A stretch of 64,000 bases of DNA from contig NZ_JBHLWN010000060.1 of assembly GCF_042432825.1 (NCBI RefSeq), positions 62,001 to 126,000 of the forward strand, given 5' to 3'. Shown here piece by piece: positions 1 to 7,443 of this stretch. The translations under genes were made by a program, and so were the position numbers. Source of the stretch: Gordoniibacillus chartarius. GTDB taxonomy: Bacteria; Bacillota; Bacilli; Paenibacillales; NBRC-103111. The notes under the pieces were generated by a model. It worked only from the letters and a program-made list of their open reading frames with translations, was not told where the DNA came from and did not search any database. Each line of letters starts with the position of its first letter. Position 1 is the stretch's first letter.

Positions 1-1
1 T

Positions 2-418
2 AAGCATATTAACGATACGTACGGACACGCTGCCGGAGACCAGGTGCTGCATACGATCGGCTCCAGATTGAAAGCGGCGGTGCGTGCCGACGATACGGCA
101 GGCCGGATGGGCGGCGACGAGTTCACGGTGCTGATCGGCTCCGTATCCGACACGGGGCATGTGACGAAGCTCGCCGATCGGTTGCTCACGGTGCTGGGCG
201 ATCCGATTGCTTATGGGGACGCAGAGCTGTCCGTAACGCCGAGCATCGGCATCGCCGTTTTCCCTGAAGACGGCACCGATGTCGACACGCTGCTGAATCA
301 CGCCGACCGCGCCATGTATCACGTGAAGGAATCGGGCAAAAACGGCTATTGCTTATACAGTAAAATCAAGAGTCGTAAGGAAAATGACATGAAACAACCT
401 GCATACCCAATAAACTAA
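2..418 (+). CDS. GGDEF-domain diguanylate cyclase, C-terminal end (5' truncated)
   Basis: The reading frame is open from the first bases of the window and encodes the second half of a GGDEF domain, which makes cyclic di-GMP from two GTP. Visible landmarks are INDTYGHAAGD near the window edge, the intact catalytic motif GGDEF, and the closing part of the fold (SIGIAVFPEDG and ADRAMYHVKESGKNG). The domain ends about 20 residues before the stop and no EAL domain follows, so this is probably a synthase. The sensory N-terminus lies outside the window. An internal GTG at 44 is inside the domain and is not the start. The family call is firm; the input signal is unknown. Confidence 0.93.
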   Translation, partial: KHINDTYGHAAGDQVLHTIGSRLKAAVRADDTAGRMGGDEFTVLIGSVSDTGHVTKLADRLLTVLGDPIAYGDAELSVTPSIGIAVFPEDGTDVDTLLNHADRAMYHVKESGKNGYCLYSKIKSRKENDMKQPAYPIN

Positions 419-446
419 AGTAGTACCGGGATTGCGGGGTGAACGT

Positions 447-878
447 ATGGCAGTCGTTAAGGCAAGGGCGCGGGACGTAGATTTGATGGCGCGCTTGCTT
501 CGAGCGGAGGCGGAAGGCGAAGGCGAGCAGGGCATGCTGATGGTCGGCAATGTCGGGATTAATCGAATTCGGGCGGACTGTTCGGACTTCAAGGGGATCC
601 GCACCATTCCGCAAATGGTGTATCAGCCGCATGCTTTCGAGGCGGTTATTCACGGTTATTTTTATCAGGCTCCTCGTGACAAAGAAAGGCGTCTTGCCCG
701 CCGGGTAATTAACGGCGAGCGGCTGTGGCCGTCCAAATTCAGCCTGTGGTATTTCCGGCCGGGCAGCGGCGTATGCCCGCAATACTGGTATAACCAGCCG
801 CATGTCGGACGATTCAAGAGGCATTGCTTCTATCAGCCGACCGCGGGCGAATGCGAACGGATTTACAAAGCGTTTTGA
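447..878 (+). CDS. cwlJ: CwlJ/SleB-type spore cortex-lytic hydrolase
   Basis: A 143-residue protein, the usual length of CwlJ (hydrolase_2 family), which degrades spore cortex peptidoglycan during germination. The N-terminal stretch LMARLLRAEAEGEGEQGMLM carries the conserved Glu-rich helix of the family, followed by VGNVGINR and the C-terminal block SLWYFRPGSG...PQYWYNQP. There is no signal peptide, as is usual for CwlJ. ATG 447 is chosen because GGGGTG lies just upstream at 435-440; a TTG at 432 would overlap that ribosome binding site. It follows the GGDEF gene by 28 bases. Its specificity relative to other SleB-family members is inferred from length and lack of a signal peptide. Confidence 0.85.
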   Translation: MAVVKARARDVDLMARLLRAEAEGEGEQGMLMVGNVGINRIRADCSDFKGIRTIPQMVYQPHAFEAVIHGYFYQAPRDKERRLARRVINGERLWPSKFSLWYFRPGSGVCPQYWYNQPHVGRFKRHCFYQPTAGECERIYKAF

Positions 879-973
879 TTTGCGGCGACGGAAGATGTGC
901 TGCCTTGCACCTTAGGGCGGCTCTTCCACGCCATCTTAAGCGAACGGGCAGAGATTAAATTTTCCAAAACCTA

Positions 974-1002
974 TTGAAAATGAAAGCGCTATCTCCTATA
1001 AT
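974..1002 (+). promoter_or_regulatory. sigma-A promoter of the LacI-type gene with a cre-like site in the spacer
   Basis: TTGAAA (974-979) and a perfect TATAAT (997-1002) are separated by 17 bases. Between them TGAAAGCGCTATCT (981-994) matches the Bacillota catabolite-responsive element consensus TGWAANCGNTNWCA at all but the last position. A CcpA site between the -35 and -10 boxes would repress transcription on preferred sugars; that role is inferred. Confidence 0.65.
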
Positions 1003-1010
1003 CAATATTG

Positions 1011-1024
1011 TGAAAAGGTTTTCA
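1011..1024. promoter_or_regulatory. LacI-family operator (autoregulation)
   Basis: TGAAAAGGTTTTCA is a 6+2+6 palindrome placed just downstream of the -10 box and before the GTG start at 1044. The same half-sites occur at 2125-2138 in front of the transporter genes, so the LacI-type protein encoded between them probably controls both itself and the transporter. Confidence 0.65.
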
Positions 1025-1043
1025 AGAAAGGTGCCGTATTATT

Positions 1044-2057
1044 GTGAAACCGACCATCCGTGATGTCGCCAAGCTGGCCGGCGTGTCCATCAGCACAGTC
1101 TCCCGCGTCATGAACACTCCGGAATCCGTCGTGGCGAGCAAGCGCGAGAAGGTTCAGCAGGCGATCGAGCAGCTGCAGTACCAACCGAACGGGCTGGCGC
1201 GAGGACTCATTTACCGTAAAACGAATTCGCTCGGCGTGATTATCCCCGACATTCAAAATCCTTACTACGCCGGCGTCATTCGCGGCATGGAGGATGCGGC
1301 GAAGACGCTCGGGTACAGCCTGATGATCTGCAATACGGATCACGACAAGCACCGGCTGTTCTCTTACTTCGAAAGCTTGAACGAGAAACGCGCGGACGGC
1401 ATCCTGTTCGCAAGCGAGGTCGTGTATCCGGATTATTATCAGGAAATGCGCTGCTACCGCACGCCGATTGTGCTTGTATCGACGCATTCGCTCGAATACG
1501 AGCTGCCGTCGGTCAAGATTAACGATGAGGCTGCCGCCTACGATGCCGTCAGCTACTTGATCTCGCAAGGCCATCGCAGCATCGGCATGATTTCGTTCGG
1601 GCTCACCGATCCGATTGCGGGACTGCCGAGATTGCAAGGATTTCAGCGCGCGCTGCGGGAGCACGGCCTGGAGGCCAGCGGCAAGCAGGTCATCTACGCC
1701 CAGCACTGGCATGACGAAGCGTATGATGCGGCCGCACAGCTGCTGCGGCAATTTCCCGGCATCACGGCGATTTTCACCGCTTCGGATGAATTCGCGATGG
1801 GCGTTCTGTCTTACCTGCACGATCACCATATCGCCTGTCCCGGACAAATATCGGTCATGGGCTTTGATAACATCCGGATGGCGCAGATGACGATTCCGAA
1901 GCTGTCGACGGTCGCACAGCCGGCGTACCGGATCGGCTATCGCTCCGTTGAGAAGCTGGATGGGTTAATTCGCGGCGAGCCTGCTTCGAATCTTCGCGAA
2001 TATTTGCCGCATGAAATCATCGTTAGGCAATCAACAGGCTCCGCACCGATCGGATAG
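1044..2057 (+). CDS. LacI-family sugar-responsive transcriptional regulator
   Basis: A 337-residue LacI/GalR regulator. The N-terminal helix-turn-helix is clear (IRDVAKLAGVSISTVSRVMN), followed by the hinge ARGLIYRKTNSLGVIIPDIQNPYY and a periplasmic-binding-type ligand domain ending in IGYRSVEKLDGLIRGEP. It starts at GTG 1044, with AAAGG upstream. It sits directly before an aglEFG-like transporter, and identical TGAAAA-N2-TTTTCA palindromes lie in front of both, so it very likely represses the alpha-glucoside uptake operon and itself until a sugar is bound. The exact inducer cannot be read from sequence. Length is typical for the family. Confidence 0.93.
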   Translation: MKPTIRDVAKLAGVSISTVSRVMNTPESVVASKREKVQQAIEQLQYQPNGLARGLIYRKTNSLGVIIPDIQNPYYAGVIRGMEDAAKTLGYSLMICNTDHDKHRLFSYFESLNEKRADGILFASEVVYPDYYQEMRCYRTPIVLVSTHSLEYELPSVKINDEAAAYDAVSYLISQGHRSIGMISFGLTDPIAGLPRLQGFQRALREHGLEASGKQVIYAQHWHDEAYDAAAQLLRQFPGITAIFTASDEFAMGVLSYLHDHHIACPGQISVMGFDNIRMAQMTIPKLSTVAQPAYRIGYRSVEKLDGLIRGEPASNLREYLPHEIIVRQSTGSAPIG

Positions 2058-2123
2058 GTGCAGCAGGGGATGCGTCGGCACAATCCATTCAAATTGAGAG
2101 CGTTACCACTTGTCTGAAAAAAT

Positions 2124-2139
2124 TGAAAAGCTTTTCAAA
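2124..2139. promoter_or_regulatory. LacI-family operator of the aglEFG-like operon
   Basis: TTGAAAAGCTTTTCAA is a perfect 16-base palindrome about 190 bases before the binding-protein gene. It shares its half-sites with 1011-1024. It overlaps a possible -35 hexamer (TTGAAA), consistent with repression by blocking the polymerase. Confidence 0.7.
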
Positions 2140-2169
2140 TATTTTTGTTACATATCTGGATTATCAGCC

Positions 2170-2268
2170 ATGAGACGCTTCACGGCACAATCCGCATGCT
2201 GCAAGGAGGTGATCCCGCTGCCGCGTACTTCACGCAAACCGCTTGCTTCCGGGCGTGACATTCATTGA
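2170..2268 (+). other. Leader region with a 32-codon ORF and a 13-base perfect anti-SD match
   Basis: The leader before the binding-protein gene holds a short ATG-started frame of 32 codons. Inside it, AAGGAGGTGATCC (2203-2215) is an exact complement of the conserved 3' end of 16S rRNA, yet it lies over 110 bases before the next gene start. No good start codon lies at the right distance behind it; the nearest is a GTG that overlaps it. Whether the short frame is translated is unknown. The rest of 2058-2327 shows only the operator and the gene's own ribosome binding site. Confidence 0.3.
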
Positions 2269-2327
2269 GGATTAAGGTATATGGTGATTTGCACTTTATC
2301 CATCCAAAATAAAGGGGTAGATCAAAC

Positions 2328-3749
2328 ATGAGTCCATCGAAGAAAAATCGCTTTGCAGTCGCTTCCGCACTTGTGGCGACAACGCTCGTATTCACTGCAT
2401 GCAGCGGCGGTGCCAAGACGGAAACGCCGAGCGCCGGCGGCGGCAATACGGCCGGCACGAAGACGGAAACCCCGGCCGCTTCTACAGAACCGGCGAAGCC
2501 CGCCGCTTCCGGATCTGAGCTGGATCAGGCGATGGCGGGTGCTTTCAAGGGCAAAAAAGTGACGATGTTCGGTCCGTTCACGGACGCCGACCAAGTAAAA
2601 TTCGAGAACAGCATTAAAGAGTTCGAGACGAAGACCGGCATCGATATTCAATACGAGGGCTCCAAAGAATTCGAAGCGACGATCTCGATCCGCGTCGACG
2701 GCGGCAATGCCCCGGATATCGCCGACTTCCCGCAGCCGGGTCTGCTTGCCTCTTTCGTGAAGAAGGGCAAAGTGCTTGATGTAAATAAGCTGATGGACCC
2801 TGCCAAGCTGAAGGCGAACTACAACGCAAGCTGGCTGGATATGGCGACGATGGAAAGCACGAACGGGAAAATTATGGCCGGCATCTGGAACCGCTCCAAT
2901 GTGAAGTCGCTCGTCTGGTATCCGAAGAAGCAGTTTGACGAAGCGGGCTATAAGGTGCCGAAGACGTGGGACGAAATGATTGCGCTCTCCAAGCAAATCG
3001 CCAAGGACGGCGACAAAGCGTGGGCGATCGGCATTGAGTCCGGCGCAGCGACAGGCTGGGCGGCGACCGACTGGATCGAGGATATCATGCTCCGTACGAC
3101 GACGCCGGAAAACTACGACAAGTGGGTGAAGGGCGAGCTGCCGTTCACATCGCCTGAAGTGAAGAACGCCGTTCAGAAGATGGCTGAAATTTGGCTGGAC
3201 GACAGCCTCGTCTACGGCGGCCGCAAGTCGATCGTTACGACTGCATTCGGCGACGCGCCAAAGGTGATGTTTGATAACCCGCCGAAGGCATGGATGCACC
3301 GCCAGGGCAACTTCATTACGTCGTTCTTCCCGAACACGGCCAAGGCCGGCACCGACTACGACTGGTTCTATCTGCCGCCGATCGACGCCAAGTATGGCAG
3401 CCCCGTCCTCGTCGCCGGCGATATCTATGCAGCGTTCAACGATCGTCCGGAGGTTCGCGCCGTGCTGCAGTTCTTCACAACCGGCGAGTCCATCAAGACA
3501 TGGGTGCAATCCGGCGGCGTGATCGCGCCGATGAACGATGCGAAGCCGGAATGGTATACGAGCGATGTGGACCGCCGGATGGGCGACCTGGTGAAGAACG
3601 CAACGACGCTTCGCTTCGACGGCTCCGATCTGATGCCGGGCTCCGTAGGCGCAGGCACGTTCTGGAAAGGCATGACGGACTACGTCAGCGGCACTGTCGA
3701 TCTCGACAAGGCGCTTGAGGAGATTCAGGCGGGCTGGAACAAAAAGTAA
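2328..3749 (+). CDS. aglE: ABC transporter sugar-binding lipoprotein, AglE-like
   Basis: A 473-residue extracytoplasmic solute-binding protein of the CUT1 (carbohydrate uptake) class. The signal peptide ends in a lipobox (VFTAC), so the protein is tethered to the membrane by a lipidated Cys near residue 25, and a Gly/Thr/Pro/Ala-rich linker follows. The mature part (FGPFTDADQVKFENSIKEFE, then the family block NAPDIADFPQPG) resembles AglE of the alpha-glucoside transporter known from Sinorhizobium. It is followed by two permeases of the matching AglF and AglG types, and is separated from them by a hairpin that would let the binding protein be made in excess. Substrate (trehalose, sucrose, maltose or similar alpha-glucosides) is inferred from family resemblance. 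Confidence 0.87.
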   Translation: MSPSKKNRFAVASALVATTLVFTACSGGAKTETPSAGGGNTAGTKTETPAASTEPAKPAASGSELDQAMAGAFKGKKVTMFGPFTDADQVKFENSIKEFETKTGIDIQYEGSKEFEATISIRVDGGNAPDIADFPQPGLLASFVKKGKVLDVNKLMDPAKLKANYNASWLDMATMESTNGKIMAGIWNRSNVKSLVWYPKKQFDEAGYKVPKTWDEMIALSKQIAKDGDKAWAIGIESGAATGWAATDWIEDIMLRTTTPENYDKWVKGELPFTSPEVKNAVQKMAEIWLDDSLVYGGRKSIVTTAFGDAPKVMFDNPPKAWMHRQGNFITSFFPNTAKAGTDYDWFYLPPIDAKYGSPVLVAGDIYAAFNDRPEVRAVLQFFTTGESIKTWVQSGGVIAPMNDAKPEWYTSDVDRRMGDLVKNATTLRFDGSDLMPGSVGAGTFWKGMTDYVSGTVDLDKALEEIQAGWNKK

Positions 3750-3790
3750 TCCATGACGATATGCCGGAATCCGGCTACATCAAACAACGA

Positions 3791-3830
3791 GAGGGCACGC
3801 CCGGGCAACAGCGCCCCGGGCTCCTCTTGT
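3791..3830 (+). terminator. Intercistronic hairpin (partial terminator) between aglE-like and aglF-like genes
   Basis: GCCCGGG (3799-3805) pairs with CCCGGGC (3815-3821), flanked by GAGG/TCCTC, and is followed by a short pyrimidine run (CTTGTTTCC). Such a stem after a binding-protein gene commonly stabilises the upstream message and lowers read-through into the permeases. Confidence 0.55.
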
Positions 3831-3847
3831 TTCCAGGGGGAATAAGC

Positions 3848-4936
3848 ATGGAGTCGACCGCGACGCGTAAGACCGTAAATCCGCTGTGGCTGATTCTCGT
3901 CACTGCCGGTGTGCCGCTGCTTAACGTGATTGTCCACGGTGCGATCTTTCAGTTTCTGCGAACGGCCGAGCTGCCTTCGCCGATCTATGCGCTGCTCGCC
4001 ATCGTCTGGGGCGTAGGCGGCATGTATACCGTCTATCTCTCGTTCAACTGGATGGCCGAGCAGTACCCGGACCGCTGGCGCCGGCGCATCCTGCCGTATG
4101 TATTCGTTGGTCCTGCCGTACTGCTGCTCGGCTGGCTTCTGCTGCTGCCGACTCTGCGCACGCTGTACCTCAGCTTTCTGGATGCAGGCTCGGAAAACTT
4201 CGTCGGACTTGCCAATTACGCGGCGATATTCACGAACCGTCTCCTGCTGGTAGCGCTGCGCAACAACTTGATGTGGGTCGTGCTCGGAACGGCGGCATGC
4301 GTCGGCTTCGGACTGCTGATCGCCATTCTTGCGGACCGGAGCTCGTTCGAACGGCTGGCGAAGGCGATTGTGTTCATGCCGATGGCAATTTCCATGGTCG
4401 CTGCGGGCGTCATTTGGAAATTTATTTACTACTATCAGCCGGGGCAGACGCAGATCGGCCTGCTGAATGCCATCGTAACGAAGTTCGGCGTCGAGCCAAT
4501 GGCTTGGACGGCGATGAATCAGCCGTGGAACAATTTGTTCCTGATCGTCATTCTCATCTGGATGCAGACGGGGTTTGCGATGGTCATTTTCTCCGCGGCG
4601 ATCAAAGGAATTCCCGAGGATATGCTGGAAGCGGCCCGCATCGACGGGGCGTCGGAAATCGGCATTTTCTTCCGCATCATCATTCCGTTCATCTCCGCAA
4701 CAATTTTGTCGGTAACGACGACGATCGTGGTGTTCACGCTGAAAATTTTCGATGTGGTCATGATCATGACGGGCGGCCAATACGATACGGAGGTCGTGGC
4801 GACGCAATTTTACCGGCAGTTCTTTATGTACCGCAACTTCGGATTCGGCTCGACGCTGGCGATTGTGCTGCTCATCGCCGTCATTCCGGTCATCTGGTTC
4901 AACCTGCGGCAGCTGAAACGGGAAGGGGGGTTCTAG
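3848..4936 (+). CDS. aglF: ABC sugar transporter permease, AglF/MalF-like
   Basis: A 362-residue inner-membrane permease of a CUT1 transporter. Two extra N-terminal membrane helices (about residues 12-35 and 45-65) precede the usual six-helix core, as in MalF-type subunits. The coupling loop that contacts the ATPase is present near the C-terminus (EAARIDGASEIGIFFRIIIP). ATG 3848 is used because GGGGG lies just before it; the longer frame from 3761 would run through the hairpin. It ends two bases before the partner permease. No ATPase gene is present, so energy is probably supplied by a shared MsmX-type ATPase encoded elsewhere. Confidence 0.88.
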   Translation: MESTATRKTVNPLWLILVTAGVPLLNVIVHGAIFQFLRTAELPSPIYALLAIVWGVGGMYTVYLSFNWMAEQYPDRWRRRILPYVFVGPAVLLLGWLLLLPTLRTLYLSFLDAGSENFVGLANYAAIFTNRLLLVALRNNLMWVVLGTAACVGFGLLIAILADRSSFERLAKAIVFMPMAISMVAAGVIWKFIYYYQPGQTQIGLLNAIVTKFGVEPMAWTAMNQPWNNLFLIVILIWMQTGFAMVIFSAAIKGIPEDMLEAARIDGASEIGIFFRIIIPFISATILSVTTTIVVFTLKIFDVVMIMTGGQYDTEVVATQFYRQFFMYRNFGFGSTLAIVLLIAVIPVIWFNLRQLKREGGF

Positions 4937-4937
4937 C

Positions 4938-6041
4938 ATGGCGAGAGCGAGAGCGAAACGCGCGAAGAGCAAGGGCCGCTGGATCGTCAACCTCGTGCTC
5001 GGCTTCATCTGTGTGCTGTGGCTCATCCCGACGCTCGGTCTGCTCGTATCGTCGTTCCGCCCGGCTGCGGACATATTGCAAAGCGGCTGGTGGACAGTGT
5101 TCCCGCACAAGGACTGGAGCAAGGCGGAGACGATCCAGCTGCCGAAGGACCTCGATCTGACGCAGCCGATTCCGTTCGAAGGGAAGACGTACACGAACGA
5201 GCAGCTGACGGAAGGGGTGACGGTGGACGAGGGCCGGAGGATCATGTGGGAAAATCGCCGGGCGCGCACGCTGAACGTGCTGAAGCCGTCGATTAAGATG
5301 AACACGAATTTTACGCTGGATAACTATGGGAATGTGCTTGGCGGGAAAACGTACGAGATCAAGCTGCCGGACGGCTCGACGAAGACCGAGAAGGGAACGA
5401 ATTTGTCGCGCTCCTTCCTGAATACGCTAACCGTATCGGTGCCGGCGACGATCATCCCGATTCTGATCGCCACGTTCGCGGCGTATGCCTTCGCGTGGCT
5501 GCGGTTTCCGGGACGCCGTCCGCTGTTCGTCATCGTCATCATGATGCTGGTCGTGCCGCTGCAGGTCGCGCTGATTCCGATTTTGAAGGATTATACGGCA
5601 CTCGGTCTTAACGGCTCCTACCTGGGGATCTGGATCGCCCATACCGCGTTCGGCCTGCCGCTGACGACTTACTTCATGTACACGTACATTGCCGGGCTGC
5701 CGAAAGATTTGTTCGAGTCGGCGTTTATGGACGGTGCGTCGAACTTTACGATTTTTACGCGGTTAATCTTGCCGCTATCGGTTCCGGCGCTGGCGTCGAT
5801 TTCGATCTTCCAGTTTCTGTGGGTATGGAACGACTACTTGGTGTCGCTCGTATTCATCGGCTCGCAGCCGGACGTTCAGGTGCTGTCCATGCGGATCGCC
5901 GATATGGTCGGCTCGCGCGGGAACGACTGGCATTTGCTGACGTCCGCCGCGTTCGTGTCGATGCTGATGCCGCTGGCCGTGTTCTTCGGGCTGCAGAAGT
6001 TTTTCGTGCGCGGGCTGCTCGGCGGGTCGGTGAAAGGGTAA
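4938..6041 (+). CDS. aglG: ABC sugar transporter permease, AglG-like
   Basis: A 367-residue permease, second membrane half of the transporter. After the first membrane helix (about residues 15-38) there is an unusually large extracytoplasmic insert (about residues 45-155) containing DLTQPIPFEGKTYTNEQLTE; this insert is typical of AglG rather than of the shorter MalG. The ATPase-coupling loop reads ESAFMDGASNFTIFTRLILP. The start ATG overlaps nothing but lies one base after the stop of the preceding permease and shares its GGGGGG ribosome binding site. It closes the operon, and a terminator follows at once. Confidence 0.88.
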   Translation: MARARAKRAKSKGRWIVNLVLGFICVLWLIPTLGLLVSSFRPAADILQSGWWTVFPHKDWSKAETIQLPKDLDLTQPIPFEGKTYTNEQLTEGVTVDEGRRIMWENRRARTLNVLKPSIKMNTNFTLDNYGNVLGGKTYEIKLPDGSTKTEKGTNLSRSFLNTLTVSVPATIIPILIATFAAYAFAWLRFPGRRPLFVIVIMMLVVPLQVALIPILKDYTALGLNGSYLGIWIAHTAFGLPLTTYFMYTYIAGLPKDLFESAFMDGASNFTIFTRLILPLSVPALASISIFQFLWVWNDYLVSLVFIGSQPDVQVLSMRIADMVGSRGNDWHLLTSAAFVSMLMPLAVFFGLQKFFVRGLLGGSVKG

Positions 6042-6057
6042 GCAGCGGAAAAATAAC

Positions 6058-6084
6058 AAGGCTGCCGTTGACCGCGGCAGCCTT
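6058..6084. terminator. Bidirectional terminator between convergent genes
   Basis: AAGGCTGCCG pairs perfectly with CGGCAGCCTT across a seven-base loop, between the transporter operon and the convergent small gene at 6093. The T-run after it is weak in the plus direction. Confidence 0.65.
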
Positions 6085-6092
6085 GATTGTCA

Positions 6093-6467
6093 TCAGAACA
6101 TCCCGTTCTCATTGGGGGAATCCTTCGGGATCGGCTGACCCACATCCCATAATTCGACGATGAGATCGTCATGGAAGCGGAAGATATGTACCACAGCTCC
6201 CCCAAGATCCTCTTGATTTTGTTTGACATGGGAATGAACCGCAACGATGTCACCCTCTTCGATGGCATGTTTGACCTCGAGGGTTTTGTGCGGATTTTTG
6301 GCCGCATTCTCTTCCATCGCGAGCATCAGCGACTCGGAATCGCCGCGGAAATACGGATTATGGTGGCGGAAATCCGGAGCTACATAGCTTCGGTAAGCCT
6401 CGCGCACATTCCCCGCTGCCACCATCTGCAGAAACGACACGGCCTTCTCTTTGTAAGAAGGGTCCAC
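6093..6467 (-). CDS. SnoaL/NTF2-like small protein
   Basis: A 124-residue protein with the cone-shaped SnoaL/NTF2-like fold: an N-terminal helix (KEKAVSFLQMVAAGNVREAY) followed by FRHHNPYFRGD, a helix and three beta strands including DIVAVHSHVKQ and IFRFHDDLIVELWDVGQP. Proteins of this group are polyketide cyclases, isomerases or simple ligand binders. His and Asp residues line the predicted pocket, but the substrate cannot be told. It starts at GTG 6467 with AAAGGATG ten bases upstream. It stands alone, convergent with the transporter operon. Confidence 0.75.
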   Translation of the reverse strand: MDPSYKEKAVSFLQMVAAGNVREAYRSYVAPDFRHHNPYFRGDSESLMLAMEENAAKNPHKTLEVKHAIEEGDIVAVHSHVKQNQEDLGGAVVHIFRFHDDLIVELWDVGQPIPKDSPNENGMF

Positions 6468-6659
6468 GGTCCATCATCCTTTCGCATTCTCATCCTTTGT
6501 CCCAATGTTACATTTTCAACCGGGGAAAATCCAGGTATTCCGCTTATTTCCCGCGGCGGCTGCAACCTTCCCCCGGCACACAGCGTCAACAGGAGATGAT
6601 AGCCATAATGTGGGAAGGGGCTGTAGGCTTTGCCGCCATTTACCAAAAGGCCGGTTTCG

Positions 6660-7442
6660 ATGGTTTATCTCGCAGGTTTCAGCAGTTTCTTAATAGGCTG
6701 CCTGTTCTATCCCAGTTTCCCCTGGTACATCCTCGGAGATGTGAAAGAAGCGGAAATCGGGAATTGGGGAGTGTTATCCATGATCGGCGGAGCGGCATCC
6801 ATTGCCGGAGCCACAGCGATCAAGCTGTCCCCTGTCCGGATCCAGAAGGCTTTGCTCCTCTTATCCTTCGTCGGGATGTCGCTATTAATTCTAGCACAAG
6901 TGCCGGCACTGTTGATGTGGCTTCTTTACGGCGGTGCCTTCACTCGACATTGGATGCCGTGGGAAGCGCTTGGCATGGCTATAGGCATAGCTCTGCATAG
7001 TTGGATTGGACTTATCGCTGTAACTGCCATGGTGGCTGCCGGCAAGGCCCTGCGCGGAGGGCTAGAGCCGGGGCTTAAGCTAAGCCGGAGAGGATGGCTT
7101 TCCTTTGCCGCCGTGCTGCTGGCTGTGATCGGAGCGGTATGGGGCTGGGACGAGTATCAGAACCGCAATTGGATCGCCTCGATCAGCCCTGCGGACGGTG
7201 CGGAGAATGTACCGCTTCATACGGAGATATCCGTTGCATGGAAGGGCAGCTATGACAGCATGGGGATGCGAATCGATTACGCGGACGAGCCCGATCTTCA
7301 CACCCCGGGAGCAACCGCCGCCTCTCCGTACGGCATCAGCTTTACACCGGAGCAGCCATTTTACCCGGGCCGCAAGGTGAAAGTGACTGTTGAAGCGGGC
7401 AGGCGCACACATACGTTCACCTTTACTACAGCGCAGCGTTGA
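6660..7442 (+). CDS. Membrane protein with C-terminal Ig-like (Big) domain
   Basis: A 260-residue membrane protein. The first 155 residues contain about five hydrophobic helices (starting MVYLAGFSSFLIGCLFYPSF), followed by an extracytoplasmic domain that begins ISPADGAENVPLHTEISVAW and ends in TFTFTTAQR. This second part matches the bacterial Ig-like fold found in surface and adhesion proteins. ATG 6660 follows AAAGG at good spacing; the TTG at 6630 lacks one. The stop is separated by one base from the convergent MFS gene. The function is not known; a surface-exposed sensor or anchoring role is a guess. Confidence 0.65.
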   Translation: MVYLAGFSSFLIGCLFYPSFPWYILGDVKEAEIGNWGVLSMIGGAASIAGATAIKLSPVRIQKALLLLSFVGMSLLILAQVPALLMWLLYGGAFTRHWMPWEALGMAIGIALHSWIGLIAVTAMVAAGKALRGGLEPGLKLSRRGWLSFAAVLLAVIGAVWGWDEYQNRNWIASISPADGAENVPLHTEISVAWKGSYDSMGMRIDYADEPDLHTPGATAASPYGISFTPEQPFYPGRKVKVTVEAGRRTHTFTFTTAQR

Positions 7443-7443
7443 G

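Noticed and set aside
2095..2107. cre-like sequence TTGAGAGGCGTTACCA before the agl-like operon
   Set aside because: Contains an extra base in the core spacing and matches the consensus poorly; the LacI palindrome nearby explains control better.
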